Below are positions 39,779 to 50,332 of a stretch of DNA of 64,000 bases, one piece after another. Every line of letters starts with the position of its first letter. The first letter of the stretch is position 1. Position numbers and translations under genes: made by a program. The DNA comes from Marinobacter sp. (lineage in GTDB: Bacteria > Pseudomonadota > Gammaproteobacteria > Pseudomonadales > Oleiphilaceae), in assembly GCA_030457765.1 (NCBI GenBank), contig JAKDUK010000006.1, positions 1-64,000 on the forward strand, read 5' to 3'. The notes below the pieces were generated by a model that searched no databases, was not told the origin of the DNA, and was given only the letters and a program-made list of their open reading frames with translations.

Positions 39779-42700
39779 TTATTCGAAGCGCGCGGGTAGG
39801 TCTTTGACCGGGTTGGAAATGAAGTTGAGGTATAAACCTTTTTCAGGAATAAGCAGTGGTATTGTTTTCTTTATGATGCCGGCAAGCAATTCTGAGTTTA
39901 CGTTTATCTCTGGCACATTTAGATTGTATTGCTCGATTTGCATTCGCCCGTCATTAAAGAAGGTTACATTCCCGGAGAGTTCAAGGGTAAAAGGATAGCT
40001 ATACAGGTTATGGTCTACTATTAGGAAAGTATCCAGTTTGAGGTCTGGCGCATCAATAAAGACATCTACTGTGGTTTTGAATACAGGTTGGCCTTTATCG
40101 TTTTCGACAATAATGCCTGGGATTAAACTATTGCGACATACCGCGGTTTCCTCGTCGCAGCCAGAAGGGTCTTCTGCGTATCGCATTCTGAGAATTTGAG
40201 GCCCAGTAATCGACGCTATGTCTAATGTGTCAGTGTGTACCGTTAAAGATGTTGTGGCTATAGAAGTGGGATATAAAAGAACTTCTAAGCCTTCTTTCTT
40301 CTTGCCGTCATCGCTTTTGAAAATCTTTGGTCCAACCACCTCCGTATTCAGCGCATAAGTCTGATAGATAAACTTGTTTTTTTCGCATTCATCTTTTTCA
40401 GTCGAGCCAATTGCACACCCAACTCGTGCTTGTCGCTTCTGATCTTTAACGTTAACGAGCAATTTGGCAGAGTTCGCTGGGGGCAGGTAACCCCCATTTC
40501 CACTAGGCTGATAATTGCCAGGTTCGAAGTTATCAATTTTAAGGTTAGCGTTGGTATCGCGAACAGGAAGGTTGCGTAGCGCCGTGAACACAGAGTCCTG
40601 TGCCTCCACACCCTCGAAATAAATAATCATCGAGTTCTTGCCGTCTTTACCATCACCTTTTTCCAAGCCTTCCAGTAAGTCTGTCTTAAGTGGAAAGTTG
40701 TTCAGTCCACAGATCGATCTGGACTCCTTCTGAGGTGTGCAGGAGCTATCTTCTTGTACCGCTGCGGAGTCGCGGTCCACCTTCATGGTATAACGGTAGA
40801 ATTTACCAGGTTCCCAAGGCTCGTCTGGGTAGAAGCGTATGCGCTGATTATTTTTTTCCAAACGCCCAGCGACGAATTTATCTTTGTCTTCTTCTTTTGC
40901 TGGGTTCTTCGGGCTTGCCTCTACCTTTTCAACAGTGAATGTGTCACCAAGGCGGATGGAATCTAAACTCATCGGCTGGGAAAACACTACAGTGATTGGC
41001 CGGTCCGCCGGCATTTCTGATATTGGAAGAACGTCACCGGCTTCCCCGTCTGGAGCTGCATCCCAACACTGACCGTGAGTGCCAGCTTCAAGATCAACGT
41101 CATCGTGTATCGTTTCACAGGGAAAGCCAGGATAGGTCGTCAATGCCAGAGGCGGTGCATCTGCCGGGGCATCTTCCCCATCCATCTTGAATCTCACAGT
41201 CAGGATGTCTACAGGCTTGCCATTAATGCCTCTTAGGCCTGGCACACTCACTATATAGTCACCACCTGGAATTAGGCCGCCGTCCGGGTTGAGTGTAAGA
41301 GTTGTACCGTCAACCTCAGCGTTTAGCCCGTTCCCTACTGTTGTTTCGCCATCTGAAGTGCCGCCAGGACCTGAGAGAGAAACCCCGTCTGCAACTGAAT
41401 CCGGGTCCAGAGGCTTGTCGAAGAACAGAATCACCGGGTCGCCCGGTCGGTGCATGGACTGACGAGTATTGGGAATAGCATCCTCATCACCAGGCATCCA
41501 GCTCACAAGGCTTGGGCCGGTTCTATCTATTTCTCTCAGGTCGTCCGCATCAAGAGCGGAATCTATATCCGTTGCTGCTTCCAGATGGAATGCGATAGTG
41601 GAGTCGGTGTATTCCTGGCCCAGCAGTGCCGGCTCAACCATGCCGATGGCGTCGATAGTAAGTACGCCATCCCGTACCAACGCAATACCACGAAGTTCTA
41701 CGCCCATCAGATCCTGAGATAGCGCAGCGTTAGGCTGGCCTTCTTCGGCGTTCATGGATACATCCATGAATAGCGTGATCTGGCGCGGTGCGCTCGTGTC
41801 ATCGGTGTAAGGGTTCGGGCTCATGTACCCAGAGGCATCTGAGAGCATGGTGACTTTGATGTCGCCCGTGGTTTGTAACTCACCTGTTGCTGCATCCAGT
41901 ACTGGTACTTTGCCACCCACCAACACATCCAGGCTGGTGCTGGATAGCACACTACCTTTGGGGATTCTGAGCGGCAGGGCTTCGTTATCTTCAAATGCGG
42001 GGGCGTAAGCAAGTTCTGCAAACATGTCGCCGGTTTGCTGGGACGGACCAGCTTCACCCTGGAGCACGGAGTTCAGAGTAACGCCGTTAATGGGCTGGCC
42101 ATTCAGTATGGACTTGGTGGCAGCCTCTTCAGACATGCCGTTGGCAAGGCCAGAGTCGGTTGCTGACTGCTTGAGAGCGATCGTTGGGCCAGTATCCCTT
42201 GGCGTGTACTCAAGTTCTTCAAGACCCTTGTATTCGACATCGGGGCTTGTAAGGCTCGTCAGGTTCTCAAGCTTGAGCGTATAGGTTTCGCCACTATTCA
42301 GAATGTCGTCTTTGCTACCGCACAGGGTTTTCTCCGGGGTAACACAGGGGTCTACGGTTATGCGATTGCCTTTAACAAGTACTGTAGCGGGGACAGTTTG
42401 ACCGTCTTGGTCCAGAAGCTTGATTGAACCACCACGTTCTTCTGAGTCCCACTCCGGGTGAACCGGCTGAGTCAGGATAAGGCGGAACGTGGAGAAGTTC
42501 ATTGCACGGAAGGGAGAATCCTCTCCGTCGCTAGCAGGTATCTGCTGGGCAATTTTAAAGACATCGTCTGTTTCAGCCAGCTCGGCAACACCGGAGTAAC
42601 TGCCTCGGGTGTTGAAATGGATGTCTGAATCGTCAAGGTTGCCTGGTATGCTAATAGAGCGATTACCCGCTGCCTTGAGCGGCTCATCAAAGGTAACCGA

Positions 42701-43021
42701 GTATTTGGATGCTGTTTTCAGCGCGCCATCTGAAGTTAGTTTCAGGCTTTTTCCGCCATCAATCTTTTCAATGCCGAAATCGATGTCTTCATTGCCGGAT
42801 TTCAGGCTTATTTTGTTCTTCAGGTCTGCTTTTTCTTCCGTTAACGCATCGGAAAACCGAAGAACTATGTCTGCTTTAGGGCTGACATCTATTTGCCCAT
42901 CTGCGGGATAGGAATAAATCACCGAGCCAGGTGTGGCTTTCGGGTTTACGCTTTGCTCATCGCCACCACAGGCTGCAAGCAGCAGGGCGGGAACCAGTGC
43001 CAGGGTCTTTTTGTACTTCAT
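39779..43021 (-). CDS. Large lipoprotein with SbsA-type Ig-like (Big_5) domains
   Basis: Lipobox LLLAACGGDE; repeated SbsA_Ig-type segments (SYPADGQIDVSPKADIVLRFSDALT; MHRPGDPVILFFDKPLDPDSV; ITVVFSQPMSLDSI). Confidence 0.78.
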   Translation of the reverse strand: MKYKKTLALVPALLLAACGGDEQSVNPKATPGSVIYSYPADGQIDVSPKADIVLRFSDALTEEKADLKNKISLKSGNEDIDFGIEKIDGGKSLKLTSDGALKTASKYSVTFDEPLKAAGNRSISIPGNLDDSDIHFNTRGSYSGVAELAETDDVFKIAQQIPASDGEDSPFRAMNFSTFRLILTQPVHPEWDSEERGGSIKLLDQDGQTVPATVLVKGNRITVDPCVTPEKTLCGSKDDILNSGETYTLKLENLTSLTSPDVEYKGLEELEYTPRDTGPTIALKQSATDSGLANGMSEEAATKSILNGQPINGVTLNSVLQGEAGPSQQTGDMFAELAYAPAFEDNEALPLRIPKGSVLSSTSLDVLVGGKVPVLDAATGELQTTGDIKVTMLSDASGYMSPNPYTDDTSAPRQITLFMDVSMNAEEGQPNAALSQDLMGVELRGIALVRDGVLTIDAIGMVEPALLGQEYTDSTIAFHLEAATDIDSALDADDLREIDRTGPSLVSWMPGDEDAIPNTRQSMHRPGDPVILFFDKPLDPDSVADGVSLSGPGGTSDGETTVGNGLNAEVDGTTLTLNPDGGLIPGGDYIVSVPGLRGINGKPVDILTVRFKMDGEDAPADAPPLALTTYPGFPCETIHDDVDLEAGTHGQCWDAAPDGEAGDVLPISEMPADRPITVVFSQPMSLDSIRLGDTFTVEKVEASPKNPAKEEDKDKFVAGRLEKNNQRIRFYPDEPWEPGKFYRYTMKVDRDSAAVQEDSSCTPQKESRSICGLNNFPLKTDLLEGLEKGDGKDGKNSMIIYFEGVEAQDSVFTALRNLPVRDTNANLKIDNFEPGNYQPSGNGGYLPPANSAKLLVNVKDQKRQARVGCAIGSTEKDECEKNKFIYQTYALNTEVVGPKIFKSDDGKKKEGLEVLLYPTSIATTSLTVHTDTLDIASITGPQILRMRYAEDPSGCDEETAVCRNSLIPGIIVENDKGQPVFKTTVDVFIDAPDLKLDTFLIVDHNLYSYPFTLELSGNVTFFNDGRMQIEQYNLNVPEINVNSELLAGIIKKTIPLLIPEKGLYLNFISNPVKDLPARFE

Positions 43022-43034
43022 GGCAAACTTCTCC

Positions 43035-44384
43035 TCAGAACTTCAGGGTAACTGAGCCGCTGATAACATGTACGTCGCCGTCTGCAACTACATCTGTATC
43101 AGTCACATTATTGCTGGAATCAACCTCTACCAACGTAAAGTCGCGCTCCTGCAGCTGTTGATACTGGTAACCCAGATCGAAACGAACAGGGAAGGCCAGC
43201 AGGCGGGTGCGGTCGTAGGTGGCGCTAATACCCAGGCCAATGACAATTTTATCGGTATCCAGGTAGTTTATTTCGGGGTTGCGCGTGGTCTTCAGTGGCG
43301 ACTCTTCATAAGCCACGCCTCCTCGCACGGAAAAGTTTTTGTTCAGGTCAAATTCAGCACCCAGTCGCGGCACGATTGTGTCATCAAACTTTATGCGATC
43401 GGCAGCGGGAATGGTTGATTGGTTCTTGATTGAGTCGCTTTCAAACTCTTCAGACAGTTCAGACCAGTTCTGCTGCTCAACACTGCCACCAATGCGCCAG
43501 TTATCGCCTTGGTACTGAGCACCGAAACCGAAGGTTTCTGGCTGGAAAGAATCGATGGTAGATACCACAAGGCTAAGGCCCGGGTCGGGAATGGTTTGTG
43601 TTACAAGAATATTTGAATCAACCGCGGTAGATGCAGACGATTTGGTACGGTAGGTAAAGGCGGTTTCCCAGCCTTGTAAAAAGCAGTTGCTTTCAGGGCA
43701 GAAGGTGCTGCCCAGATCAATGGTGGTGCCAATAATGGTTTTAATTTGTGGCTCGGCATTCACTGCCAGGCGTTCGCGGCTGGTGTCTCCGCCAAGTGTG
43801 GATACGGCGGTGAGGTTAGCGGTTGCATCCAGAGTGATGCGGGCAGATACACCAAGGGATATGCCGCGCCAAATTGGGGTGGCGCCGCCGATGTTCAGGA
43901 ACAGAGGTTCTTTGCCATATTGCAGGAACTGACCTGTGTCTGATGTCTGCGAATCGAAGGCCAGCATCTCTTTACCGTACTTTTCAACGCCGGCAATGAA
44001 ACCCAGGTAGATAGGGTGGTCAAAGCGGGTAAGGGAGCCCAGATTGGTTTTCATGCCGATTAGTACGTGTTGGCTGGGAGAGTTGGAAACCACATCGCCA
44101 TCGGAACTTGGGTTTGCCGACCGCAATTCTTGCTCAGCGTGCAAAATACCAGAGGTAAGTTCACCGCGATCGTCCCGGGTAAGTGAGGCCGGGTTGTAGT
44201 AGGTGGCAGATACCTGTTCATTAAACATGGAGAGCGACTGAGCGGTGGCGACGTCTATGGGCATTACGCCATAGGTTGTGCCGATGTTACCCATGCTGGC
44301 GGATGCGAGGCTACCCAATCCGGTTGAGGTGGTGGCAACGGCAAGCGTGAGTGCCCGTACTGCAAAACGGGGGGAACCGAACAT
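43035..44384 (-). CDS. OmpP1/FadL family outer membrane protein
   Basis: Signal peptide; ATYYNPASLTRDDRGELTSGI; beta-barrel pattern; C-terminal aromatic. Confidence 0.8.
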   Translation of the reverse strand: MFGSPRFAVRALTLAVATTSTGLGSLASASMGNIGTTYGVMPIDVATAQSLSMFNEQVSATYYNPASLTRDDRGELTSGILHAEQELRSANPSSDGDVVSNSPSQHVLIGMKTNLGSLTRFDHPIYLGFIAGVEKYGKEMLAFDSQTSDTGQFLQYGKEPLFLNIGGATPIWRGISLGVSARITLDATANLTAVSTLGGDTSRERLAVNAEPQIKTIIGTTIDLGSTFCPESNCFLQGWETAFTYRTKSSASTAVDSNILVTQTIPDPGLSLVVSTIDSFQPETFGFGAQYQGDNWRIGGSVEQQNWSELSEEFESDSIKNQSTIPAADRIKFDDTIVPRLGAEFDLNKNFSVRGGVAYEESPLKTTRNPEINYLDTDKIVIGLGISATYDRTRLLAFPVRFDLGYQYQQLQERDFTLVEVDSSNNVTDTDVVADGDVHVISGSVTLKF

Positions 44385-44650
44385 GGATGTGACTCCTGTT
44401 GTTTTTGTCTTTGGTGTGGCTTGAGCGTTTTAATACGCCACATTATTAGGTATTAGTACTACTACTGCTTCAGAGTGTAACGGTCTTGTCTTTTGGGGAC
44501 GTTGGCCTTGGTGACATGGGGATTCGTCGAAACGAACACCTCTATCTTGGCGGTGTGACGAATGAGGCGGGAGTGTTACGGCGATGTGGCCAAACACTGA
44601 ATGCCGTGCAAAAAAACACTTTTATGCGGGATTTAAGGAGGGAGTGCTCT

Positions 44651-44697
44651 GCAAGTTGCAGGACATGGGAAGAGCCTCCCCATGTCCTGCAACTTGC
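44651..44697. repeat. 19-bp perfect inverted repeat
   Basis: GCAAGTTGCAGGACATGGG (44651-44669) and CCCATGTCCTGCAACTTGC (44679-44697), 9-nt loop. Confidence 0.9.
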
Positions 44698-44712
44698 CTT
44701 TATGGCGGTTTA

Positions 44713-45522
44713 TTACCGGGTTTCAATATTGCCGTCTTCATCCGAGATAACAATCTCTACACGGCGGTTTTGCTGCCGACCGGCTGAGCTGTCATTACTG
44801 GCAACGGGATACTGTTCACCGTAGCCCTTGGTTTCTACCCGGCGGCGCTCAATGCCTTGGGATAGCAGTGCGTCACGGACGGCCTCGGCTCTGCGCTCAG
44901 ATAGCTTCTGGTTGTATGAGTCTTTACCTGTGCTATCAGTGTAGCCTTCCACACGGACTCTTCTGTCTTCGTACTCCCGCATAAACTGCGCGAGGCGCCC
45001 GATGGTTTGCTGCCCTGATGCTTTCAGGTCGGCCTTGTTCAAATCGAAGAGAACATCGCCAAGCGTAAGCACCATGCCACGGTCAGTACGTTCAGCCTGC
45101 AGCTCTTTCATTCTTTTACGCAGCATTTCTGCTTCGTTTTTGGCGCGCACGGCTTCCCCTGAGCGTTTGTCCAGCATTAACTTGCGGCGACGCTCTTCTG
45201 CGGAATCAACCTGTTTTTCCAGCCTGGCTCGTTCGCCTTGCTGATTGGCGATTTGTGCGTGGCGATTTGCCAAATACGCGGCATGCTCAATGCGGTCGGT
45301 GTCTTTGCCGTCTTTCAGCAGGGATTCTGCCCGGTCGAGTTCCTTTTTTGCGCTACGCATATGGCTGTCGCCACTGCGGGCAACGTCCGGATCGTTTTTG
45401 ATTTTGGCGTAAGAGGCTTGTGCCTCGTTTACCTTTGCGTTGTCTGGTGGTGTTGTGGCGCAGCCGGCGATCAGTACTGACAAGCCCATAGCCGTGCCCA
45501 ATGTTATGTTGCGTTTGTTCAT
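44713..45522 (-). CDS. OmpA family lipoprotein with DUF4398-type N-terminus
   Basis: LIAGCATTP lipobox; VRVEGYTDSTGKDSYNQKLSERRAEAVRDALLSQGI. Confidence 0.9.
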   Translation of the reverse strand: MNKRNITLGTAMGLSVLIAGCATTPPDNAKVNEAQASYAKIKNDPDVARSGDSHMRSAKKELDRAESLLKDGKDTDRIEHAAYLANRHAQIANQQGERARLEKQVDSAEERRRKLMLDKRSGEAVRAKNEAEMLRKRMKELQAERTDRGMVLTLGDVLFDLNKADLKASGQQTIGRLAQFMREYEDRRVRVEGYTDSTGKDSYNQKLSERRAEAVRDALLSQGIERRRVETKGYGEQYPVASNDSSAGRQQNRRVEIVISDEDGNIETR

Positions 45523-45548
45523 AACGGTCTCCTTTCCAGATAAGGCAT

Positions 45549-45923
45549 TTACTGGTCTTGGTTGATGCTCTGGCGAAGAGATTCAATGTTGTCATTGATC
45601 TCCTTCACGGCTTGCTTGGCTTTGGCTGTTTCAGAGCGAGCGTCAGCCAGTTGAGCGTCAACGGAAGCCTGCTCTAGAAGGCGCTCGGCTTCGATGTACT
45701 TTTCGCGCTCAATCAGGTCCTTCGCGTCGGTTAACTTGTTTTGAGCGTCGTTGAGCAGTATAGGTTCATGCTCACGTGCATCTGCAGACACAGCCTGTTG
45801 AATGGAGTTTTGGGCGGTATTAAGATCGGCGTCTGGTCGCTCCCCAGAGCTGGCGCAGCCACCAATGGTAAGAGCTATGCCAGCAATGCTGGCGGTGTAT
45901 AGCATTGATTTATGCTTATTCAT
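45549..45923 (-). CDS. DUF4398 domain-containing lipoprotein
   Basis: IGGCASSGERPDADL; helical; same module as the N-terminus of the adjacent OmpA protein. Confidence 0.82.
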   Translation of the reverse strand: MNKHKSMLYTASIAGIALTIGGCASSGERPDADLNTAQNSIQQAVSADAREHEPILLNDAQNKLTDAKDLIEREKYIEAERLLEQASVDAQLADARSETAKAKQAVKEINDNIESLRQSINQDQ

Positions 45924-46261
45924 GCATGATCTCCTTTCAGCGATTTACAAGCTCTGCAGGAAAGCGTTGTCTGCACGAAACAATCCTGCCGCCAGGATTG
46001 ACGGACTCTTATGAACGGCGACGAGACGAGTTGCGCCGTAAAACTGCGGAGTGCCATGCGCACCTTGTATCAAAGCTTAGCAGCCAGCTGGCATTCAACC
46101 ATGACTCATTCGCAATAAATTCTGTTGAGAGACGCGTGAGAGAGAGCATGTTGTGGTTATGATTGGATTTAAGTGATTGAAAAAAATTAAATTTTCCGCC
46201 AGGTAATTGTGTGAATAAGCGGTCACTGTGGTTGTTGATTTAGCTTGGAATGGCACTGTAA

Positions 46262-46298
46262 TAAAAAAGCCCCGAAAACCTAATGGCTCGGGGCTTTG
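46262..46298 (-). terminator. Terminator downstream of tRNA
   Basis: Minus strand AAAGCCCCGA-gccattaggtttt-CGGGGCTTTTTT. Confidence 0.85.
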
Positions 46299-46300
46299 TA

Positions 46301-46377
46301 TGGTGGGCCTTGCTGGACTTGAACCAGCGACCAATCGATTATGAGTCGACTGCTCTAACCAACTGAGCTAAAGGCCC
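46301..46377 (-). tRNA. tRNA-Ile2 (CAU anticodon, lysidine type); may be auto-called tRNA-Met
   Basis: Minus strand GGGCCTTTAGCTCAGTTGGTTAGAGCAGTCGACTCATAATCGATTGGTCGCTGGTTCAAGTCCAGCAAGGCCCACCA; anticodon arm CGACTCATAATCG as in E. coli tRNA-Ile2. Confidence 0.93.
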
Positions 46378-46492
46378 TAAACTGTTGTTTCTGCTTGCTA
46401 GTGGTTGGGTTTTAACCGATCCCCGTAAAGAGGAAAGCAAAGCGGGCGCCAGTATACCGATGAGGTAGAGCGCCCGCTACTGTTGTTGCGAT

Positions 46493-48343
46493 TTATCCCT
46501 GATTTCCTTGGTCGTCAATAAAGCCACGCAGGTGATCCGAGCGGGAAGGATGGCGCAATTTGCGCAGGGCCTTTGCTTCGATCTGACGAATGCGTTCACG
46601 GGTTACGTCGAATTGTTTACCGACTTCTTCCAGTGTGTGATCGGTATTCATTTCAATACCGAAACGCATGCGTAGTACTTTGGATTCGCGGGCGGTGAGG
46701 CCAGAAAGAACGGAACGGGTGGCTTCGCGCAGGCCTTCGGCTGTTGCCGAATCCACTGGCGAGAGCGCCTGGATGTCTTCAATAAAGTCACCCAGATGGC
46801 TGTCTTCATCGTCACCGATCGGTGTTTCCATTGAGATCGGCTCTTTGGCGATCTTCAGCACCTTGCGAATCTTATCTTCTGGCATCTCCATGCGCTCGCC
46901 CAGTTCTTCAGGAAGGGGTTCACGGCCCATTTCCTGAAGCATCTGGCGGGAGATACGGTTGAGCTTGTTGATGGTCTCAATCATGTGCACAGGGATACGA
47001 ATGGTGCGCGCCTGATCCGCAATAGAGCGGGTTATGGCCTGGCGAATCCACCAGGTGGCATAGGTAGAGAACTTGTAACCACGGCGGTACTCAAACTTGT
47101 CTACGGCCTTCATCAGGCCGATGTTGCCTTCTTGAATTAAATCCAGGAACTGCAAACCACGGTTGGTGTACTTCTTGGCGATAGAAATAACCAGCCGCAA
47201 GTTAGCTTCAACCATTTCTTTCTTGGCGCGGCGGGCTCGTGCTTCGCCAATGGATACGCGACGGTTGATTTCTTTGATGTCTGCTACGGCCAGATCTACT
47301 TCCGTTTGCACGTTCATTATGCGCTTCTGAAGGCGAACAATTTCGTCCATGCGCTCGTTAATGGCCGCTGCGTAGGGCTTTTTGCTTTTGGCGATTTTAA
47401 CGCCCCAGTCCTGGTTTGCTTCGTTACCCGGGAATGATTTGATGAAATCTTTGCGTGGCATTTTGCATTCGCGCACGCAGATTTTAAGGATTGCGCGCTC
47501 GTTTTCGCGTACCAGGGCGTTGGTAGAGCGAACCACATTAACTAGCTCATCAAACGCTTTGTTACCTAGCTTGAACGGCGCAAACACCTTTCCTAGCTCA
47601 TTAAGTGCCGCCTGGGTCTTTTTGTCGGCGCGGCCATTTTTTTCAAGTAGCTCTTCGGCGGCTGACAGTTTTTCTCTGAGGAGCTCGAAGCGCAGGCGGG
47701 TCTCTTCAGGATCCGGGCCGCTCTCTTGCTCTTCTTCCTCTTCGTCTTCCCCGTCTTCAGCTTTCTCTTCTTCTGTTTTCTCGGGCTTGGGAGGCGGTGC
47801 TGGCATGAAAGGCTCAGCGCCGTCCGGGTCCAGAAATCCGGTTACGATATCGCTGGTGCGGCCTTCGTTTTCGATGATGCGGTCGTAGGCCTGGATAACC
47901 GTGCCAGCGGTACCGGGGAAGTGGGCCACGGCTGCCATAACATCTCGGATACCTTCTTCGATGCGCTTGGCGATCACAATTTCGCCTTCACGGGTTAGCA
48001 GCTCCACGGTGCCCATCTCGCGCATGTACATGCGCACTGGGTCTGTGGTGCGACCAGCATCGGATTCCACAGCGGCAAGAGCGGCGGCGGCCTCGGCGGC
48101 GGCGGCTTCGTCGGCGGTGGAATCGCCATCGGTCATTAGCAGGGTATCGGCATCTGGTGCCACTTCAGACACCTGAATGCCCATGTCGTTGATCATGCGA
48201 ATGATATCTTCGACCTGATCTGGATCGGCAATGTCTTCCGGGAGGTGGTCGTTCACCTCGGCGTAAGTCAGGTAGCCTTGTTCTTTGCCCCGTGCGATAA
48301 GGTCTTTCAAACGTGATTTCTGCGAATTGCCTGACATAGACAC
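46493..48343 (-). CDS. rpoD: RNA polymerase sigma-70 factor RpoD
   Basis: Region 2 [34 protein letters not shown] and region 4 [32 protein letters not shown]. Confidence 0.98.
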   Translation of the reverse strand: MSMSGNSQKSRLKDLIARGKEQGYLTYAEVNDHLPEDIADPDQVEDIIRMINDMGIQVSEVAPDADTLLMTDGDSTADEAAAAEAAAALAAVESDAGRTTDPVRMYMREMGTVELLTREGEIVIAKRIEEGIRDVMAAVAHFPGTAGTVIQAYDRIIENEGRTSDIVTGFLDPDGAEPFMPAPPPKPEKTEEEKAEDGEDEEEEEQESGPDPEETRLRFELLREKLSAAEELLEKNGRADKKTQAALNELGKVFAPFKLGNKAFDELVNVVRSTNALVRENERAILKICVRECKMPRKDFIKSFPGNEANQDWGVKIAKSKKPYAAAINERMDEIVRLQKRIMNVQTEVDLAVADIKEINRRVSIGEARARRAKKEMVEANLRLVISIAKKYTNRGLQFLDLIQEGNIGLMKAVDKFEYRRGYKFSTYATWWIRQAITRSIADQARTIRIPVHMIETINKLNRISRQMLQEMGREPLPEELGERMEMPEDKIRKVLKIAKEPISMETPIGDDEDSHLGDFIEDIQALSPVDSATAEGLREATRSVLSGLTARESKVLRMRFGIEMNTDHTLEEVGKQFDVTRERIRQIEAKALRKLRHPSRSDHLRGFIDDQGNQG

Positions 48344-48454
48344 CCTGTGAACTCGCTTAAATAAGAAAAAATGAAACAGCCATTATAGCTGTCGCTCTAA
48401 TGCTCTGCCACCGAATGGTTAGATGGTGATCAGTGCGCCAAGTTTCAAGTGCTG

Positions 48455-50182
48455 CTAATCCGGAGTTCCTCCGCTTAGCTCTCGCAGCTCCTGCCGTTCC
48501 TCGGCGGTTAGGTTTGCGAAGTTGCGTAAAAGCGTGGCCAGCCTTTGCTGCCTCGATGCTTCCTCATTGGGGCTAAGCAGCTCTCGTGCCGCGGCCAGCG
48601 TGCTTTCCCGGGTTGGGATGTGCTCAATGCCGTCAAACAGGTTGTAGAACTGCTCACGCTTCTGGCTATTTAGCGCCAGTGCCGTTATAAGTGATTTCCG
48701 ATTCCGGATCTCACGCTCAGTAATAAAGGCGGCAAAACTGCCTGCCTGATTATACAGGCGAGAGCCCTGTGCCAGTTCGGTTACGTCGCTGGCTAAATCT
48801 GGTGCCTCAAGTAAGGCTAGACACAAAATGCTGTCTTTGCTCAGCTTTACATCTATCCGCTCTTCCGTAACACGGTCTCGCCGGCCACCCTTCCATGTGT
48901 TCCATTGCTGGGGCTGGCGGTTTTGCCACTGGTTGCGGCCTCCGCATAAGCGGAGCATTTCGTGCCACATGGCATCCCGCAGGGTGCTTTTGGGCATTTT
49001 GTTCAGCAGAGGTTCGGCTCTGGCTCTCAGTTCGCCGCGGTGCTCTGGTAATGTTAAATCCAGGCCTTCGCTCTGGCGGTCAAATAAATACCGGGAGAAC
49101 GGCGTGGCGCTGTCAACACGTTTCTGGAATGCCTCGGAACCTTCCTTGCGCACCAGTGTGTCTGGGTCTTCGCCCTCAGGGAGCATTAAAAACTGCAGAT
49201 GCAACCCATCTGCCATGAGCTCCAGAGCGTTATCCAATGCTCGGTCCGCTGCTTTAAACCCGGCTTTGTCGCCATCAAAACAGAACACGGCATGGCGCAC
49301 TTGTTTTAACAGTGCCGCCAGGCTGTCTTGGTTTGTGGCGGTGCCCAGGGTCGCAACGGCGTAACGAATGCCGTGCTGGGCCAGGGCAATCACATCCATG
49401 TAGCCCTCTACTACGAGTAGCTTATCCAGCTGCCTCACGGCCTGTTTTGCCTCAAACAGGCCGTATATTTCCCGGCTTTTATGAAATACATCCGACTCTG
49501 GAGAGTTGATGTATTTTGCCTTGTCGTCGCCGAGTGTCCGTCCGCCAAAGGCGATGGTTTTGCCTCGGCTGTTGCGGATCGGGAACATTACCCGGTTTCG
49601 AAAAAGATCCCGTGGCCTGCCGTACTTGTCAGAAACGGTACCTGTTTCAATGAGCGGCCCTTGCAGTTCCTTGTTTGCGGCATCAAACAGCGAGGTGCCT
49701 GCGGCCGGCGCATAACCTATCTGGTATTGTTGGATAACGCTGTCGTCTAGCCCTCGCTGTTTCAAATAATCGCGGGCGTAGGTGCCTTGCTCACCAAGAA
49801 GTGCTGACTGATAAAAGCGGCTGGCAAAATCCAGCGCGTCGGTCAGCGTTCTCGCCTGTTGAATTTCCTGCTTGGCGGCTTGGTCGTAAGGTACTTCCAG
49901 CCCGGCTCTGCGAGCCAGATCTTCAACAGCTTCTGTAAAGCCCAGTCCTTCAAATTCACGTACAAAGCTGATGGCGTCACCATGAGCACCACAACCAAAG
50001 CAATGATAAAAGCCTTTATCCGGCCTTACGTTAAATGAGGGTGTTTTCTCATCATGGAACGGGCAGCATGCTTTGTAGTTGGCCCCGGCTTTTTTGAGCG
50101 TAACGCGCGAGCCGATCAGCTGTGCCAGATCTACCCTGTCGAGCAGGTCTTCCACAAAGCGTTGGGGGATCAGTCCGCTCAT
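48455..50182 (-). CDS. dnaG: DNA primase
   Basis: Zn-finger CPFHDEKTPSFNVRPDKGFYHCFGCGAHGDAI; TOPRIM LLVVEGYMDVIAL. Confidence 0.97.
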   Translation of the reverse strand: MSGLIPQRFVEDLLDRVDLAQLIGSRVTLKKAGANYKACCPFHDEKTPSFNVRPDKGFYHCFGCGAHGDAISFVREFEGLGFTEAVEDLARRAGLEVPYDQAAKQEIQQARTLTDALDFASRFYQSALLGEQGTYARDYLKQRGLDDSVIQQYQIGYAPAAGTSLFDAANKELQGPLIETGTVSDKYGRPRDLFRNRVMFPIRNSRGKTIAFGGRTLGDDKAKYINSPESDVFHKSREIYGLFEAKQAVRQLDKLLVVEGYMDVIALAQHGIRYAVATLGTATNQDSLAALLKQVRHAVFCFDGDKAGFKAADRALDNALELMADGLHLQFLMLPEGEDPDTLVRKEGSEAFQKRVDSATPFSRYLFDRQSEGLDLTLPEHRGELRARAEPLLNKMPKSTLRDAMWHEMLRLCGGRNQWQNRQPQQWNTWKGGRRDRVTEERIDVKLSKDSILCLALLEAPDLASDVTELAQGSRLYNQAGSFAAFITEREIRNRKSLITALALNSQKREQFYNLFDGIEHIPTRESTLAAARELLSPNEEASRQQRLATLLRNFANLTAEERQELRELSGGTPD

Positions 50183-50225
50183 AATGGCTCCACATCAGGC
50201 CCATAACGCAAGAAGGCCAATAGCC

Positions 50226-50262
50226 AAAAATGCCGCCGAAGCCAGGCCCCGGCGGCATTTTA
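50226..50262 (-). terminator. Terminator/attenuator between rpsU and dnaG
   Basis: Minus strand AAAATGCCGCC-ggggcctggcttc-GGCGGCATTTTT. Confidence 0.82.
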
Positions 50263-50332
50263 TGGTCGCTCTGTGCAGCCTGTGGCTGAACAGGCAATCA
50301 GTGCTTTGCAGTCAAGCGGCGTCTGGGATAAC

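Noticed and set aside
48041-48176. Ala-rich repetitive tract (gcggcggcctcggcggcggcggcttcgtcggcgg)
   Set aside because: In-frame Ala/Glu linker within the variable N-terminal part of RpoD, common in sigma-70; not an independent repeat element.
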